Assembly (NCBI GenBank): GCA_947650365.1
Contig: OX393555.1
Span: 19,075,592 to 19,139,591, forward strand
Source of the DNA: Chamaelirium japonicum
Taxonomy: Eukaryota > Streptophyta > Magnoliopsida > Liliales > Melanthiaceae
Reading direction: 5' to 3'
DNA length: 64,000 nt
In this document: in pieces, positions 63,204 to 64,000 of the stretch
Numbering within the stretch: the stretch's first letter is position 1
Layout of the letters: every line of letters starts with the position of its first letter
Made by a program: the position numbers and the translations under genes
The notes under the pieces: model-generated
Seen by the model: the letters and a program-made list of their open reading frames with translations, nothing else
Databases searched by the model: none
Told to the model about the DNA's origin: nothing

Positions 63204-63745
63204 ATCCTTGGCACTCGAAGACAAAGTCCGAGATGACCAATGCCTCGGCAATCTACAAGCCCAAGGCCCAGCCCTTGGCACTCGAAGACAAAGTCCGAGG
63301 TGACCAATGCCTCGGCACTCTACAAGCCCAAGGCCCAGCCCTTGGCACTCGAAGGCAAAGTCCGAGGTGACCAATGCCTCGGCACTCTACAAGCCCAAGG
63401 CCCAGCCCTTGGCACTCGAAGGCAAAGTCCGAGGTGACCAATGCCTCGGCACTCTACAAGCCCAAGGCCCAGCCCTTGGCACTCGAAGGCAAAGTCCGAG
63501 GTGACCAATGCCTCAGCACTCTACAAGCCCAAGGCCCAGCCCTTGGCACTCGAAGACAAAGTCCGAGGTGACCAATGCCTCGGCACTCTACAAGCCCAAG
63601 GCCCAGCCCTTGGCACTCGAATACAAAGTCCGAGGTGACCAATGCCTCAGCACTCTACAAGCCCAAGGCCCAGCCCTTGGCACTCGAACACAAAGTCCGA
63701 GGTGACCAATGCCTCGGCAATCTATAAGCCCAAGGCCCTGCCCAT
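63204..63745 (+). repeat. 67 bp tandem repeat array
   Basis: About eight copies of a 67 bp unit containing AATGCCTCGGCACTCTAC and CCCAAGGCCCAGCCCTTGGC. Copies differ by only a few bases. Overlapping small frames every 67 bp on both strands are repeat translation. Inverted words such as CAAGGCCCAGCCCTTG give each unit a stem. Confidence 0.96.
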
Positions 63746-63748
63746 AGT

Positions 63749-64000
63749 TGTTGGAATCTAATCCGGGTCAGAGGCTCGCAGCGGAAACGATTTGGCGGTC
63801 GAAAGACCATTCATGGTGCACGTTACACAATTTAACTTTTTCATAGAAACTAATCTACATATGTGTGCATGTGTATGCACGAGAATCGATAACCCCTAAC
63901 GGCAATCTAGCGTAATGATTAACTAGCATGCATGCAAATCATAATGCTCGCTAGATCTACATGTTAGATTACACATACCTTTCGTACGGATCTTTTAACC
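63749..64000 (-). mobile_element. Partial Copia LTR running off the window (fossil)
   Basis: TGTTGGAATCTAATCC at the left is the reverse complement of a Copia LTR 3' end. The next 250 bp match the last part of the solo LTR 55996-58119 in opposite orientation (shared GTAGATCTAGCGAG, TATGTAGATTAGTTTC, GCGAGCCTCT). The rest lies beyond the window. Confidence 0.85.

Larger units (their letters stand above)
59878..63748 (+). mobile_element. Tat-type Gypsy element, gag-only in view (fossil, 3' end not seen)
   Basis: The 5' LTR is 59878-60477, then a primer site TTGGCGCCGTTTGTGGG typical of Tat/Athila-group elements, then a long gag frame, then two tandem arrays (62452-63120 and 63204-63745). No protease, RT, RNase H or integrase is recognisable before another LTR starts at 63749. 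The structure fits a non-autonomous element of the TR-GAG kind, or a Tat element whose remainder lies outside the window. The left flank base group is AAATC; the right flank is not visible. Confidence 0.8.

Noticed and set aside
63240-63705. Family of 65-residue proteins repeated every 67 bp
   Set aside because: They are the 67 bp tandem repeat translated in successive frames on both strands.

Overview
The window is nuclear DNA from a flowering plant. It holds a multi-exon auxin response factor gene with GT-AG introns, plant Copia and Gypsy retrotransposons with tRNA-Met-type or Tat-type primer sites, MITEs, and many GA/CT microsatellites. The GC-rich first exons and the C-terminal tail of the gene lean towards a monocot, but I cannot name the species.

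Layout. 1-15503 is one uninterrupted array of short (23/28/32 bp) monomers arranged as a higher-order repeat. 16462-33295 (minus strand) is a complete, apparently functional class-A (ARF7/ARF19-type) auxin response factor: 14 coding exons whose phases all agree and which add up to 1116 codons plus stop. Its introns carry a small Copia element (19011-22755) that itself holds a hAT-type MITE, a foldback repeat, an LTR-like segment and a MITE. 33300-37750 is the 5' side of the gene, with a 10-codon uORF, a GA/CT microsatellite, a possible SINE and four foldback/MITE elements.

37755-48382 is a Copia element with 2.2 kb LTRs and a perfect 5 bp target duplication; a hAT MITE has landed inside it. 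49020-55832 is an odd unit: a Gypsy-like 3' end with a possible 4.35 kb LTR, facing a truncated inverted copy of the same LTR end. 55996-58119 is a solo Copia LTR with a perfect target duplication. From 59878 a Tat-type Gypsy element begins with LTR, primer site and a long gag frame; instead of recognisable pol it continues into 107 bp and 67 bp tandem arrays. At 63749 another Copia LTR begins and runs off the window.

The only host gene I can defend is the ARF. It lies between a large satellite block just past its 3' end and nested transposons upstream, so the window is a good case of a developmental regulator embedded in heterochromatin-like DNA. I see no CRISPR, rRNA, tRNA or operon-like structure. 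The retroelements are treated as fossils: named, bounded and dated by eye only.
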